A stretch of 19,162 nt of DNA from CAZIPZ01 sp964541075 (GTDB lineage Bacteria > Acidobacteriota > Terriglobia > 20CM-2-55-15), in NCBI GenBank assembly GCA_964541075.1, contig CAZIPZ010000066.1:1-19162 (forward strand), written 5' to 3'. A program made the translations under genes and the position numbers. Of the stretch, positions 1 through 7,484 are shown one piece after another. Position 1 is the stretch's first letter; each line of letters opens with the position of its first letter. The notes below the pieces were generated by a model, which worked only from the letters and a program-made list of their open reading frames with translations, had not been told where the DNA came from and did not search any database.

Positions 1-2
1 CC

Positions 3-878
3 GACATGAGTGAGAAATACAACATCCTTCAGTCGGCAATGGCGAGTTCCGAACGGATCTTCACGCTAATCGATACGGAGCCTCTCATTGTTAATCCTCC
101 GTCGCCGATCGAGCGTAAGGAGCGTTCCCTTGGTCAGATCGAGCTTCGAAATGTATGGTTTGCTTACAACAATGAGGATTGGGTTCTGCGCGACGTATCT
201 TTTCGTGTGAATGCCGGCGAGTCCGTCGCCATCGTTGGGCACACAGGAGCAGGGAAGACAACGGTGACGAGCCTGCTGACGCGGTTCTATGACATTCAAA
301 AGGGACAAATCCTTCTGGATGGAGTAGATATCGCCTTGCTGGATTTGGGTTCTTTGCGGCGTTCTTTCGCACTCGTCCTGCAAGACGTGTTCCTGTTTTC
401 CGGAACCTTGGAGTCGAACATTCGGTTGGGTTCTCCTATTTCGAGAGAGCAAGTTGCGACGGCAGCCGACGACGTGAATCTATCTTCCTTTATCCGAACA
501 CTTCCGCTCGGCCTGGATCATGCCGTCAACGAGCGCGGCACGACCTTGTCCGTCGGACAGCGACAATTGCTGGCATTTGCCCGCGCTCTCGCGCATGATC
601 CCCAAATTCTGATTCTCGATGAAGCCACATCGAGTGTGGACACGGAGACTGAACTTCAAATTCGAAACGCGATTGACCGGCTGATGCGCGGGCGGACGTC
701 CATCATCATTGCACATCGTCTTTCAACCATTCAGAAATGCGACAAAATCATCGTGATGCATAAGGGGCGCGTTCGTGAGATGGGCGGACATCAGGAACTG
801 CTGTCGCAGCGCGGCATATACTACAAGCTCTATCAACTTCAATACAAAGACCAGGAAGTGGGAGTAACCGGAGACTGA
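3..878 (+). CDS. ABC exporter, C-terminal part with ATPase domain (5' partial)
   Basis: This is the end of a membrane ABC exporter of the MsbA/lipid-multidrug type. The visible start (ATG at 6) is probably internal, because the first residues (SEKYNILQSAMASSERIF) match the helix that links the membrane domain to the ATPase domain in this family, and the frame is open to the window edge. Counting from that Met, the Walker A motif GHTGAGKTT is at 78-86, the Q-loop Gln at 126, the signature LSVGQ at 181-185, Walker B ILILDE with its catalytic Glu at 201-206, and the switch His at 237, so the ATPase looks intact. The signature has Val in place of the usual Gly (LSGGQ), which I associate with one half of heterodimeric exporters; a partner gene may lie just upstream. 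The substrate cannot be read from the sequence. It ends 1 base before the dehydrogenase gene, so the two are probably co-transcribed. Confidence 0.93.
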   Translation, partial: DMSEKYNILQSAMASSERIFTLIDTEPLIVNPPSPIERKERSLGQIELRNVWFAYNNEDWVLRDVSFRVNAGESVAIVGHTGAGKTTVTSLLTRFYDIQKGQILLDGVDIALLDLGSLRRSFALVLQDVFLFSGTLESNIRLGSPISREQVATAADDVNLSSFIRTLPLGLDHAVNERGTTLSVGQRQLLAFARALAHDPQILILDEATSSVDTETELQIRNAIDRLMRGRTSIIIAHRLSTIQKCDKIIVMHKGRVREMGGHQELLSQRGIYYKLYQLQYKDQEVGVTGD

Positions 879-879
879 T

Positions 880-1587
880 ATGGCATTCATCGAGAATCAT
901 GTGGCTGTGGTGACTGGCGCCGGCCGTGGCATCGGACGCTCCATCGCTCTTGAGCTTGGGCGACTGCGAGCCAAGGTCGTTCTCGCTGCACGAAGCCGAA
1001 CCGAGCTCGAACTGACGGCCAGTTTGATTGGCCCTGGCGCCAGCGTCATTCCTACCGATGTCCGCAAAAAGGACGAAGTGGAACGACTGTTCGAGCAGGT
1101 ATCAACTACTCTTGGGCCCGTGGATATACTCGTGAATGCAGCAGGCGTCGGGATTTTCGGAAACGCGGTCGATTTCAAGGACGAAGACTACGACACTCTG
1201 ATGGAAACCAACCTTAGATCTGTTTTTTGGACATCCCGTCTCGCGTTGCCATCGATGATCCAAAGAAAAGCCGGGCACATCATCAATATCGCTTCAATTG
1301 CCGGAAAGGTTGGTTCGCCTAGTCGGGCAGCATACTGCGCTTCCAAATTTGGAGTTGTGGGTTTTTCGGAATCGGTAGCGGAAGAAGTTCGCCAATACGG
1401 AATTCGTGTTTCGGTGATTTGTCCTGGCTCCACCGATACGCAGTTCTTTTCCGATAAGAACCCTGCGAAAGCTCGCGAACGAATGCTGCGTCCCGAAGAT
1501 GTCGCTCGTGTCGTGGCAATGCTTGTCACTCAGGAGCCCAACAGTTTCATCAGCGAAATCATCATTCGGCCCACCCAAAAGCCCTGA
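880..1587 (+). CDS. short-chain dehydrogenase/reductase (SDR), classical type
   Basis: A 235-residue NAD(P)-dependent oxidoreductase with a full set of classical SDR motifs: cofactor loop TGAGRGIG at 12-19, Asp60 in the adenine-binding position, NAAG at 86-89, and the catalytic residues Asn111, Ser139, Tyr152 and Lys156, followed by PG at 182-183. The length is typical for the FabG-like group. The ATG at 880 has a good ribosome binding site (GGAG at 870-873, 6-base spacing) and lies 1 base after the ABC exporter stop, so the two genes are likely co-expressed. It could be a 3-oxoacyl-ACP reductase or a sugar/alcohol dehydrogenase; the family assignment is firm but the substrate is not visible. 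The C-terminus is short, which fits a cytoplasmic soluble enzyme. Confidence 0.93.
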   Translation: MAFIENHVAVVTGAGRGIGRSIALELGRLRAKVVLAARSRTELELTASLIGPGASVIPTDVRKKDEVERLFEQVSTTLGPVDILVNAAGVGIFGNAVDFKDEDYDTLMETNLRSVFWTSRLALPSMIQRKAGHIINIASIAGKVGSPSRAAYCASKFGVVGFSESVAEEVRQYGIRVSVICPGSTDTQFFSDKNPAKARERMLRPEDVARVVAMLVTQEPNSFISEIIIRPTQKP

Positions 1588-1639
1588 AGACGAAAAAACA
1601 TTTTAATCGGAGCGTGGCTTCGTTATTTAATGCTGCCGC

Positions 1640-3610
1640 ATGCAGACGAAACACACTTTCCTGTTTACGCTCATCTTGGGTTTGGTTTGGGCCGGCCTTC
1701 TATTTGGATACCAGAACGGTCCCGATCCCGCTTCGAACGGTATATTCGGACAGGCCGCGTGCAATGCATCAGGTTGTCATGTCGGCAATCCCCTCAATGC
1801 ATCAGGGGGTTCCACGACACTCGCGGGCTTGCCTTCAGAGTGGACGCCCGGACAGACCTATCAGCTCACGGTGACCGTAGCCAGGTCAAGCTCTGCAAAG
1901 TATGGGTTCCAGCTGTCCGCGGTCACGGATTCCACAAACGCACAGGCGGGTTCTTTCACTCCGGGCAGCAATAGAGTGTCCGTAGTGACGAGCGCGGGCG
2001 TCCAGTATGCTCAGCACAATCAGCTCGCAACAACGCTCGCGCCTTTCACTGGAGTGTTCAACGTCAATTGGACGGCGCCGGCCAGCGCAAGCGCTGGATC
2101 TGTTCGCTTCAACCTGGCGGGAAACGCCGCAAATGGAAATGTTCAGAGCACCGGCGACTTCATCTACACTCTCGTTGAGAGAAGATCTCCCGCGATAGTT
2201 ATCGAGCCTCCTCCAGTCACATTCATGCTTCCAAACCTTTCGGGTATGTCACGGCTTACTGATGGCGCAGGAGCGAACATTGATGTCGGATACGGCCGCA
2301 TTCTTCCCAGCGCCGGCAATACGACTCCGTCGGGCGTCAGTATTTTTGGCTTCCACCAGAGTAATGTTCTCGTCACCGAAGCCGGTGTGCCTGCTTCCCC
2401 ATTGATTCGTACGGGCCGCATCTACGCTGAAGTCGGAGGCGCTGTAAATACAGGTCTCGCGATTGCCAATCCGAATAGTCAAGCCGCCAACATCACCTTC
2501 AGTTTTACCAATTCCGCAGGAGTGGATTTCGGCGGTGGATCGCTTGTCTTAGGGGCGAACCAGCAGACCGCAAAGTTCTTGAACGAAGACCCGTTCAACG
2601 GCGGTTCATCGGTGCAGGGAAGCTTCACTTTTTCGTCGGACGCGCCGGTTTCGGTGGTTGCTCTTCGAGGATTTACGAATGAGCGTGGCGAGTTTCTCAT
2701 CACGACTCTGCCGGTCGTCAACTTGGATGTTCCCGCCACGACGGCGACAACGTATCTGCCGCATTTCGCCGCAGGCGCCGGCTGGACAACGCAAATTATT
2801 CTTGTTAATCCGACCGATGGCGCTCTGAGTGGCTCGATCCAATTTATGGGGCAGGGAAGCGAAACCGTCGCCGCTGCGCCGGTAACGCTCACCGCTAACG
2901 GGACCGCCGCCAGCAGTTTTTCGTTCGCCATTCCTAGACGCGGCTCGTTCAAACTCGTGACAACATCCCCTCCGGCAATTAGCACTGGATCCGTGCGCAT
3001 CACCTCAGCGCAAGGTAGCGTCTCACCAACTTCCTTGGTCGTGTTTTCATACAAACCCGGCGCGTTCACGGTTTCGGAGGCCGGAGTGCAGGGTATCCGT
3101 GGAAACGCACATCGACTCTATGTGGAAGTGAACAGCGCAGGCACATCCGCCGGGACGATTCAAACTGGTTTTGCCGTCGCGAACGTTGGTCAGTCCAATT
3201 CAACGTTGAATCTTGAACTGTTCCGTCTCGATGGAACGTCGACCGGCCTTACCAGATCGGTCACGTTGCCCGCGAGTGGCCAAATCGCAAGATTTGTTCA
3301 CGAACTGTTTCCCACTCTACCCATCCCGTTTCAGGGCGTCCTGCGCATTTCCGGCGCCTCAGCGGGAGCGTCCGTAGTCGGATTGCGCGGCCGGTACAAT
3401 GAGCGCGGGGACTTCCTGGTCACCACGACGCCCCCAAGCGATGAAGGAAGTGCGCCTTCGGCGGGGGAAATGCTATTTCCGCATCTCGTCAACGGTGGTG
3501 GATACACGACGCAGCTTGTCCTTTTTAGCGGATCGGCGGGCCAGTCCACCAACGGCACGATTGGTTTATTCGGACAAAGTGGGACAGCTCTGAACCTCAC
3601 CCTCAACTAG
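1640..3610 (+). CDS. secreted protein: choice-of-anchor V/Reeler-like domain plus repeated beta units
   Basis: A 656-residue exported protein of unknown function. Residues 1-23 form a signal peptide (basic start, then a long hydrophobic stretch). Residues ~30-180 resemble the choice-of-anchor V/Reeler-like domain: a CX4CH motif at 41-47, then GLPSEWTPGQTYQLTV, a YGFQLSA strand and a GNAANGN...DFIYT ending. From ~216 two related beta-rich units follow (216-408 and 450-650), each with a V(T/S)EAG strand, an (R/L)xYxEV...TG(L/F)A(I/V)AN strand, an RGxxNERG(E/D)FL turn and a PH...GGxTTQ strand. The protein stops in the same place as its downstream neighbour, so the C-terminus looks natural. No membrane anchor or sorting signal is visible after the repeats. 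The CX4CH could bind haem c or a metal, but it is a single motif and this is unproven. Start: the ATG at 1640 begins the signal peptide exactly; its ribosome site is weak (GGAG lies 27 bases upstream). Confidence 0.85.
   Translation: MQTKHTFLFTLILGLVWAGLLFGYQNGPDPASNGIFGQAACNASGCHVGNPLNASGGSTTLAGLPSEWTPGQTYQLTVTVARSSSAKYGFQLSAVTDSTNAQAGSFTPGSNRVSVVTSAGVQYAQHNQLATTLAPFTGVFNVNWTAPASASAGSVRFNLAGNAANGNVQSTGDFIYTLVERRSPAIVIEPPPVTFMLPNLSGMSRLTDGAGANIDVGYGRILPSAGNTTPSGVSIFGFHQSNVLVTEAGVPASPLIRTGRIYAEVGGAVNTGLAIANPNSQAANITFSFTNSAGVDFGGGSLVLGANQQTAKFLNEDPFNGGSSVQGSFTFSSDAPVSVVALRGFTNERGEFLITTLPVVNLDVPATTATTYLPHFAAGAGWTTQIILVNPTDGALSGSIQFMGQGSETVAAAPVTLTANGTAASSFSFAIPRRGSFKLVTTSPPAISTGSVRITSAQGSVSPTSLVVFSYKPGAFTVSEAGVQGIRGNAHRLYVEVNSAGTSAGTIQTGFAVANVGQSNSTLNLELFRLDGTSTGLTRSVTLPASGQIARFVHELFPTLPIPFQGVLRISGASAGASVVGLRGRYNERGDFLVTTTPPSDEGSAPSAGEMLFPHLVNGGGYTTQLVLFSGSAGQSTNGTIGLFGQSGTALNLTLN
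2285..3589 (+). repeat. two diverged protein-level repeat units in the first secreted protein
   Basis: Unit 1 spans about 2285-2863 and unit 2 about 2987-3589, with a period near 234 codons. Shared landmarks are V(T/S)EAG, TG(L/F)A(I/V)AN, RGxxNERG(E/D)FL(I/V)TT and PH(F/L)...GGxTTQ(I/L). The DNA has diverged at many synonymous sites, so this is an old duplication kept by selection on the protein. Unit borders are approximate. Confidence 0.75.
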
Positions 3611-3621
3611 GCTTGAGTGAA

Positions 3622-3649
3622 CCCAGGGGCTGAAAACGTGACCCCTGGG
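3622..3649 (+). terminator. GC-rich hairpin, possible terminator after the first secreted gene
   Basis: A perfect 8-bp inverted repeat, CCCAGGGG (3622-3629) and CCCCTGGG (3642-3649), with a 12-base loop, begins 11 bases after the stop codon at 3610. There is no U-tract after it, so it may be a weak or factor-assisted terminator, or an RNA-stabilising hairpin. The inverted repeat is seen directly; the role is inferred. Confidence 0.5.
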
Positions 3650-3678
3650 CGCCCAGCATGGATACTCCATTGCCACAA

Positions 3679-3704
3679 TCTGCTGACTAAGTCGTTTCAG
3701 CAGA
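3679..3704 (+). repeat. inverted repeat in the leader of the second secreted gene
   Basis: TCTGCTGA (3679-3686) pairs with TCAGCAGA (3697-3704), an 8-bp stem with a 10-base loop. An overlapping smaller palindrome, GACTAAGTC, sits at 3685-3693. It lies 41 bases before the ATG at 3746. It could be an operator, an RNA hairpin or chance. No convincing promoter boxes are visible in the 135-base stretch 3611-3745, which otherwise holds only the hairpin at 3622-3649. Confidence 0.35.
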
Positions 3705-3731
3705 CTGGCATTCTCATTGCTTTGCTCGAAC

Positions 3732-3739
3732 GGAAGAGG
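3732..3739 (+). promoter_or_regulatory. ribosome binding site that decides the start of the second secreted gene
   Basis: GGAAGAGG at 3732-3739 leaves 6 bases to the ATG at 3746 but only 3 bases to the in-frame TTG at 3743. The spacing favours the ATG. Confidence 0.6.
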
Positions 3740-3745
3740 TGATTG

Positions 3746-5227
3746 ATGACTCGAGCAAGGTTCATAATGTTTTTCCTATTCATCGCTTTTACGGGCAGAT
3801 TGAACGCGGCAGAATTCCCATGCGCAATGAACGCGTCAGCTGGTAAGACTGAAAGGGGCGCCTATGCGTTGTCCGGTTTGGCGGCGCCAAAGACGTTCGC
3901 TATTGCCGATCGGGGCGCCATGTCTTACACCACGAACGGATCGGATGCATTGACGACCGTTGGCTATGCTCGCGTTCAGGCAAGCGGCGGCAGCACCACA
4001 CCCGCAGGCTTTTTGATGTTCCGTTTCAGGCAGGGAGGAGTCCTCGTCACTGAGGCGACTGTTCCGGCGGCCCAAGCGGTCCTTTCGGGTCGTATCTATG
4101 CGGAGGTGGCTGGCGCGGTGAACACAGGTCTCGCCATCGCCAATCCGAATCCGACTCCTGCAACCGTTAACTTCTATTTCACGAATTTGGCAGGTGAGAA
4201 CTTTGGAAGCGGCAGTTTCACATTGCCCCCAAACGGGCAGATCGCCCGTTTCCTGAACGAGAGCCCTTACGGCGTCGGGTCGGTGCAAGGCACTCTTACA
4301 TTCAGCGCGTCGATCCCTGTCGGCGTGATCGCACTGCGCGGGTTTACCAATGAGCGCGGTGAGTTTCTGATCACAACTCTTCCTGTTGCCGGATTGGGAA
4401 CGGCAGGATCCGAGGACGTGTTTCTTCCTCATTATGCCGAGGGCGGTGGTTGGTCTACTCAGGTTGTTCTTGTGAATCCCACGGATACGCAGATCAGCGG
4501 TTCGGTACAGTTTCTCGGGCAAGGCGGATCAACAGCGGCATATTCCATAGCGGCGAGGTCTTCTCAGAAAATCGTAACGTCCGGGGCAGGGGCCAGTATT
4601 CGCGTCGGCGCGGTTCGAGTGACACCGACAGGCGGCAGTGTTTCCCCGTCAGGACTTTCGATCTTCACATATAGAAACGGCGGCGTAACGGTGTCTGAAG
4701 CCGGAGTGCCGGTGCTGCGCTCAGGCGCTGCATTTCGTTTGTACGACGAAGAATGTGGCGAGTATCCCGGACAGATTCAAACGGGTATTGCCATTGCGAA
4801 TCCCTCAACGACGGCGTCTGCAACGGTCGCATTGGAGCTTACAGACATGAATGGCTTGCCTACCGGCATGACTTCATCGATCACGCTCGGCCCCTCTGAA
4901 CAGAGAGCCGCCTTCATGAAAGAATTGCCCGGATTTGGCGGAATTCCGTATCCATTTCACGGAGTCGTTCGGATAACCACGACCGCCCCTTCGGGTGTTG
5001 CTGTAGTCGGTCTTCGTGGACGCTATAACGAGCGGGGCGATTTTTTGGTAACGACGGCGATGCCTTCGAATGAAACAATTCCGCCGTCTAACGGCGAAGG
5101 GATCTTTCCACACCTCGCCGATGGCGGCGGCTACACGACGGAGTTCATTCTGTTCAGCGGCTCCGCCGGACAGAGCGCCAGCGGCAATGTTGCGTTCTAT
5201 AATCAAGCTGGGGCTTCGATGAACTAG
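3746..5227 (+). CDS. secreted protein made of repeated beta units (paralogue of the upstream gene)
   Basis: A 493-residue exported protein of unknown function. Residues 1-21 are a signal peptide with a likely cut after LNA. After a short variable stretch with one Cys (residue 26), two beta-rich units follow at about 72-262 and 288-490, with the same landmarks as in the upstream protein; the stretch RGFTNERGEFLITTLPV is identical in both. It lacks the N-terminal choice-of-anchor-V domain, so the pair share a core but differ at the front. The ends also match (FYNQAGASMN here, LFGQSGTALNLTLN upstream), which suggests both C-termini are natural. The units may be adhesive or structural surface modules; that is a guess. 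Start: ATG 3746 is preferred over TTG 3743 because of the spacing from GGAAGAGG. A hairpin sits between this gene and the next, so it probably ends a transcription unit. Confidence 0.83.
   Translation: MTRARFIMFFLFIAFTGRLNAAEFPCAMNASAGKTERGAYALSGLAAPKTFAIADRGAMSYTTNGSDALTTVGYARVQASGGSTTPAGFLMFRFRQGGVLVTEATVPAAQAVLSGRIYAEVAGAVNTGLAIANPNPTPATVNFYFTNLAGENFGSGSFTLPPNGQIARFLNESPYGVGSVQGTLTFSASIPVGVIALRGFTNERGEFLITTLPVAGLGTAGSEDVFLPHYAEGGGWSTQVVLVNPTDTQISGSVQFLGQGGSTAAYSIAARSSQKIVTSGAGASIRVGAVRVTPTGGSVSPSGLSIFTYRNGGVTVSEAGVPVLRSGAAFRLYDEECGEYPGQIQTGIAIANPSTTASATVALELTDMNGLPTGMTSSITLGPSEQRAAFMKELPGFGGIPYPFHGVVRITTTAPSGVAVVGLRGRYNERGDFLVTTAMPSNETIPPSNGEGIFPHLADGGGYTTEFILFSGSAGQSASGNVAFYNQAGASMN
3959..5215 (+). 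repeat. two diverged protein-level repeat units in the second secreted protein
   Basis: Unit 1 spans about 3959-4531 and unit 2 about 4607-5215, with a period near 216 codons. They carry the same landmarks as the units of the upstream gene. Unit 1 is closer to unit 1 of the neighbour, and unit 2 to unit 2 (RGRYNERGDFLVTT occurs in both second units), so the two-unit array existed before the genes duplicated. Confidence 0.75.
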
Positions 5228-5255
5228 CGCGAATTGACGCATCCTACTGGTTTGT

Positions 5256-5292
5256 GACGGTGAAGTTTCCCAAACTTGGATGCCTCACCGTC
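5256..5292 (+). terminator. compound hairpin after the second secreted gene, possible terminator
   Basis: GACGGTG (5256-5262) pairs with CACCGTC (5286-5292), and directly inside it AAGTTT (5263-5268) pairs with AAACTT (5272-5277) over a CCC loop, with a bulge at 5278-5285. A T-rich stretch follows (CTATTTGTTCTCCTTT), not a clean U-tract. It lies 28 bases after the stop at 5227. It plausibly separates the secreted-protein genes from the long operon that starts at 5327. Confidence 0.5.
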
Positions 5293-5326
5293 CCTATTTG
5301 TTCTCCTTTCTGTTATCCTTCCCGCC

Positions 5327-6097
5327 GTGAACTGGGCTCGTCAGGCATTCGACCGCCATGCCGCAGTCTACGATCAGGTGTTTTTCGATCGACTGCTTCG
5401 GTCCGAAGTGTGGCAAACGGCGGATCGCTACTTGTCGCCTGGGATGCGTGTTCTCGATCTTGGCTGCGGCACCGGCGACGACGCCATCCACTTCGCTCGG
5501 CGCGGACTTCGTGTAACCGCCGTCGATTTTTCCTCAGAAATGATTTCGCGGCTGCGGCTCAAGGCGGACGCGCCAGTTCAAACCGCTGTTGCCGACATCC
5601 GAACATATGTCCCCGAAGGCAAATTCGATCTGATCTTCTCAAACTTTGGAGCGCTCAACTGCTGCGCTGATCTGAAGTGGTTGAGCCAGCTAGCGCGACG
5701 TTCGCTTTCCCCAACCGGCCACGTGATTCTGACGACGATGGGCCGAGTGTATCCGCTCGAGTGCTTGGTGTTTCTCATAAAAGGACGGCCGGATCTCGCT
5801 CTTCGGCGTTGTCGGCAACCTGCGGAAGCGATGATTGATGGAATTCCAGTGGCGGTTTACCATCACAGCGTAAACACCATTCATAAAACGCTGGGCGTCG
5901 AATTCGTCCTGAAGCAGGTGACGGGTCTGCGCGCCTTCTTGCCGGTTCCAGGTTTCGAGCATTTGGAAAGATTCAGAACACTCCGCCCGATGAAGCCCCT
6001 TGACCGTTGGTGGTGTTCGAACCGGTGGACCGCAACATGGTCCGACCATTTTGTTACGGTGTGGCGGTATCGTGAAACGTCTCATCCTTCTCTTTAA
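5327..6097 (+). CDS. class I SAM-dependent methyltransferase
   Basis: A 256-residue cytoplasmic methyltransferase of the small-molecule Methyltransf_11/25 type. From the GTG start, the family N-terminus (ARQAFDRHAAVYD) is at 4-16, motif I VLDLGCGTG at 42-50, the acidic SAM-ribose residue Asp67 at the end of strand 2, Asp90 after strand 3, and the strand-4 region FDLIFSNFGAL at 100-110. The rest is a C-terminal substrate region with no recognisable signature, so the acceptor (sugar, lipid or other small molecule) is unknown. Start choice: an upstream in-frame TTG at 5276 falls inside the hairpin at 5256-5292 and would add 17 residues the family does not need, so GTG 5327 is preferred, although no clear ribosome site precedes it. 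It opens the operon and overlaps the first radical SAM gene by 26 bases. Confidence 0.85.
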   Translation: MNWARQAFDRHAAVYDQVFFDRLLRSEVWQTADRYLSPGMRVLDLGCGTGDDAIHFARRGLRVTAVDFSSEMISRLRLKADAPVQTAVADIRTYVPEGKFDLIFSNFGALNCCADLKWLSQLARRSLSPTGHVILTTMGRVYPLECLVFLIKGRPDLALRRCRQPAEAMIDGIPVAVYHHSVNTIHKTLGVEFVLKQVTGLRAFLPVPGFEHLERFRTLRPMKPLDRWWCSNRWTATWSDHFVTVWRYRETSHPSL

Positions 6098-7484
6098 CCC
6101 GCAGTCGGAGTTCTATGCGATGCCTCTGGGCCCGCTGGCCGTGGGATCCGCGCTAGACCCTACACGGTTTGACGTGCGCATTCATGACGCCCGCATCGAA
6201 CCTGATGCTGCCGATAAAATATTGAGGGACGCCGAACGTGCCGCGTGCGTCGGAATGACGGTCTTTTCAGGGTTCCCGATCGCAGGAGCGCTGAAACTTT
6301 CGCGTGAATTGAAGCGTCGCTGTGCGTCGACGCCGATCATTTGGGGCGGCTGGCACCCGTCTATTCTTCCCGAACAATGCATTGCGAGCGGTGCTGTCGA
6401 TGCTGTTGTGATTGCTCAAGGCGAGGCTTCCTTTGTGGACCTCATTAACGCTATCGACGATCCTGCACGGTGGCAAAGCATTTCCGGTCTTTGCGTCGCC
6501 GTTGATGGGAATCCGCGCCGAACGGCTGTTCGTGCGCTTGAAAGAATGGATCGGTTTCCAGCCGCCCGTTATGAGCTCCTCGATGTTGAGGCTTACTTTC
6601 AACGCAAGGGACATCGGCAACTGGATTACAGCTCATCGCGTGGGTGCCCGTATCGATGCACGTTCTGTGCGGACCCGATGGTCTATCGAAGCAAATGGAC
6701 CGCACTTCCCCCCGAGCGAGTTCTTACAGAACTTCAGGATCTTTATGCACGCTACAGAATGGATGAGGTTTTCTTTTTGGATGATGACCTATTCGCGAGC
6801 CTGAAACGAATTCAGGCGCTCGTTGATGTATTTATAAAAACCCGAACTCCTTTCAGCTGGAAAGGCACCGCCCGCGCCGACGAGCTTTGCCGGCTTCCCG
6901 AGGATTTTTGGGGTCGGTTGCGTTCCGCTGGATGCCTGAAGATCAACGTCGGAGCCGAGTCCGGATCCCAGGAAGTGTTGGACCGGATTAAGAAGGAGTA
7001 CCGGGTCGAGGAAATACTTCGCGCCGGCGAACGGGCTTCCAAGGCCGGCGTCGGCATATCCTACAGTTTCATCACCGGTTTTCCCGGAGAGACTGAGCGA
7101 GATTTTCAGGCCACCCTAGACGTGCTGAAAGCTATTCGCAGACTTGATTCAACCCTCGAGACATCGATCTACGTGTACTCGCCGTATCCGGGGACAGAAT
7201 TGGTGCGCGATCTCCAGCAAGGCGGCTTTCGCCTTCCCGATCGCCTGGAGGACTGGGAGAACTTCAATATCGAAGGAGCATGGTTGCCTCGAAATAATCC
7301 AAAGTTCGTTCGAAGGATTCGGAATCTGAATTTTTATCTTCGACATGGATATGGCGGCGTACAGCAATCCACCATGAGGCGAATGCTGAAGAGGATATCT
7401 CGTTTCCGGTGCAATCGCGACTGGTACGGCTTGCCCATTGAACGCTACTTCGCCGACTCCTTGCGGGGCAGGAACGTCGAATGA
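6072..7484 (+). CDS. B12-binding-type radical SAM protein (paralogue 1)
   Basis: A 470-residue COG1032-type enzyme expected to cleave S-adenosylmethionine with a 4Fe-4S cluster. Residues 1-~150 form a Rossmann-like cobalamin-binding-type domain (RLILLFNP strand, then VGMTVFSG, then IIWGGWHPS at 89-97) without the DxHxxG cobalamin-ligand motif. The radical SAM domain follows with CPYRCTFC (Cys192, Cys196, Cys199), a downstream FFLDDDLF strand, and the SAM-contact-like NVGAESGSQEVLD. The tail ends in a DWYGLPIE segment shared with paralogue 2. The reaction could be methylation, ring chemistry or another radical change; it is not readable. Start: GTG 6072 keeps the first beta strand, as in the paralogues; ATG 6120 has a better ribosome site (GGAG at 6107-6110) but would delete that strand. 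A still earlier TTG at 6000 lies deep in the methyltransferase gene and is unlikely. Confidence 0.88.
   Translation: MKRLILLFNPQSEFYAMPLGPLAVGSALDPTRFDVRIHDARIEPDAADKILRDAERAACVGMTVFSGFPIAGALKLSRELKRRCASTPIIWGGWHPSILPEQCIASGAVDAVVIAQGEASFVDLINAIDDPARWQSISGLCVAVDGNPRRTAVRALERMDRFPAARYELLDVEAYFQRKGHRQLDYSSSRGCPYRCTFCADPMVYRSKWTALPPERVLTELQDLYARYRMDEVFFLDDDLFASLKRIQALVDVFIKTRTPFSWKGTARADELCRLPEDFWGRLRSAGCLKINVGAESGSQEVLDRIKKEYRVEEILRAGERASKAGVGISYSFITGFPGETERDFQATLDVLKAIRRLDSTLETSIYVYSPYPGTELVRDLQQGGFRLPDRLEDWENFNIEGAWLPRNNPKFVRRIRNLNFYLRHGYGGVQQSTMRRMLKRISRFRCNRDWYGLPIERYFADSLRGRNVE

Noticed and set aside
1588..1639. AT-rich 52-base spacer before the first secreted gene as a promoter
   Set aside because: It is AT-rich, but no pair of boxes with sensible spacing stands out; it may be plain intergenic sequence.
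3836..4522. A 228-codon open frame on the - strand
   Set aside because: It is the antisense of the repeat-rich secreted gene; the composition is typical of a shadow (rich in Arg, Ser and Cys) and no domain is visible. The same applies to the - strand frame at 2479-3069.
5298..5318. Possible promoter boxes TTGTTC (5298-5303) and TTATCC (5313-5318) before the operon
   Set aside because: Only 9 bases separate them, far from the usual 16-18, so no promoter is claimed.
5276..5326. TTG start at 5276 for the first methyltransferase
   Set aside because: It lies inside the hairpin at 5256-5292 and the added residues have no family match.
6000..6071. TTG start at 6000 for radical SAM paralogue 1
   Set aside because: It adds 24 residues with no family resemblance, encoded within the methyltransferase gene; GTG 6072 begins the expected first strand.
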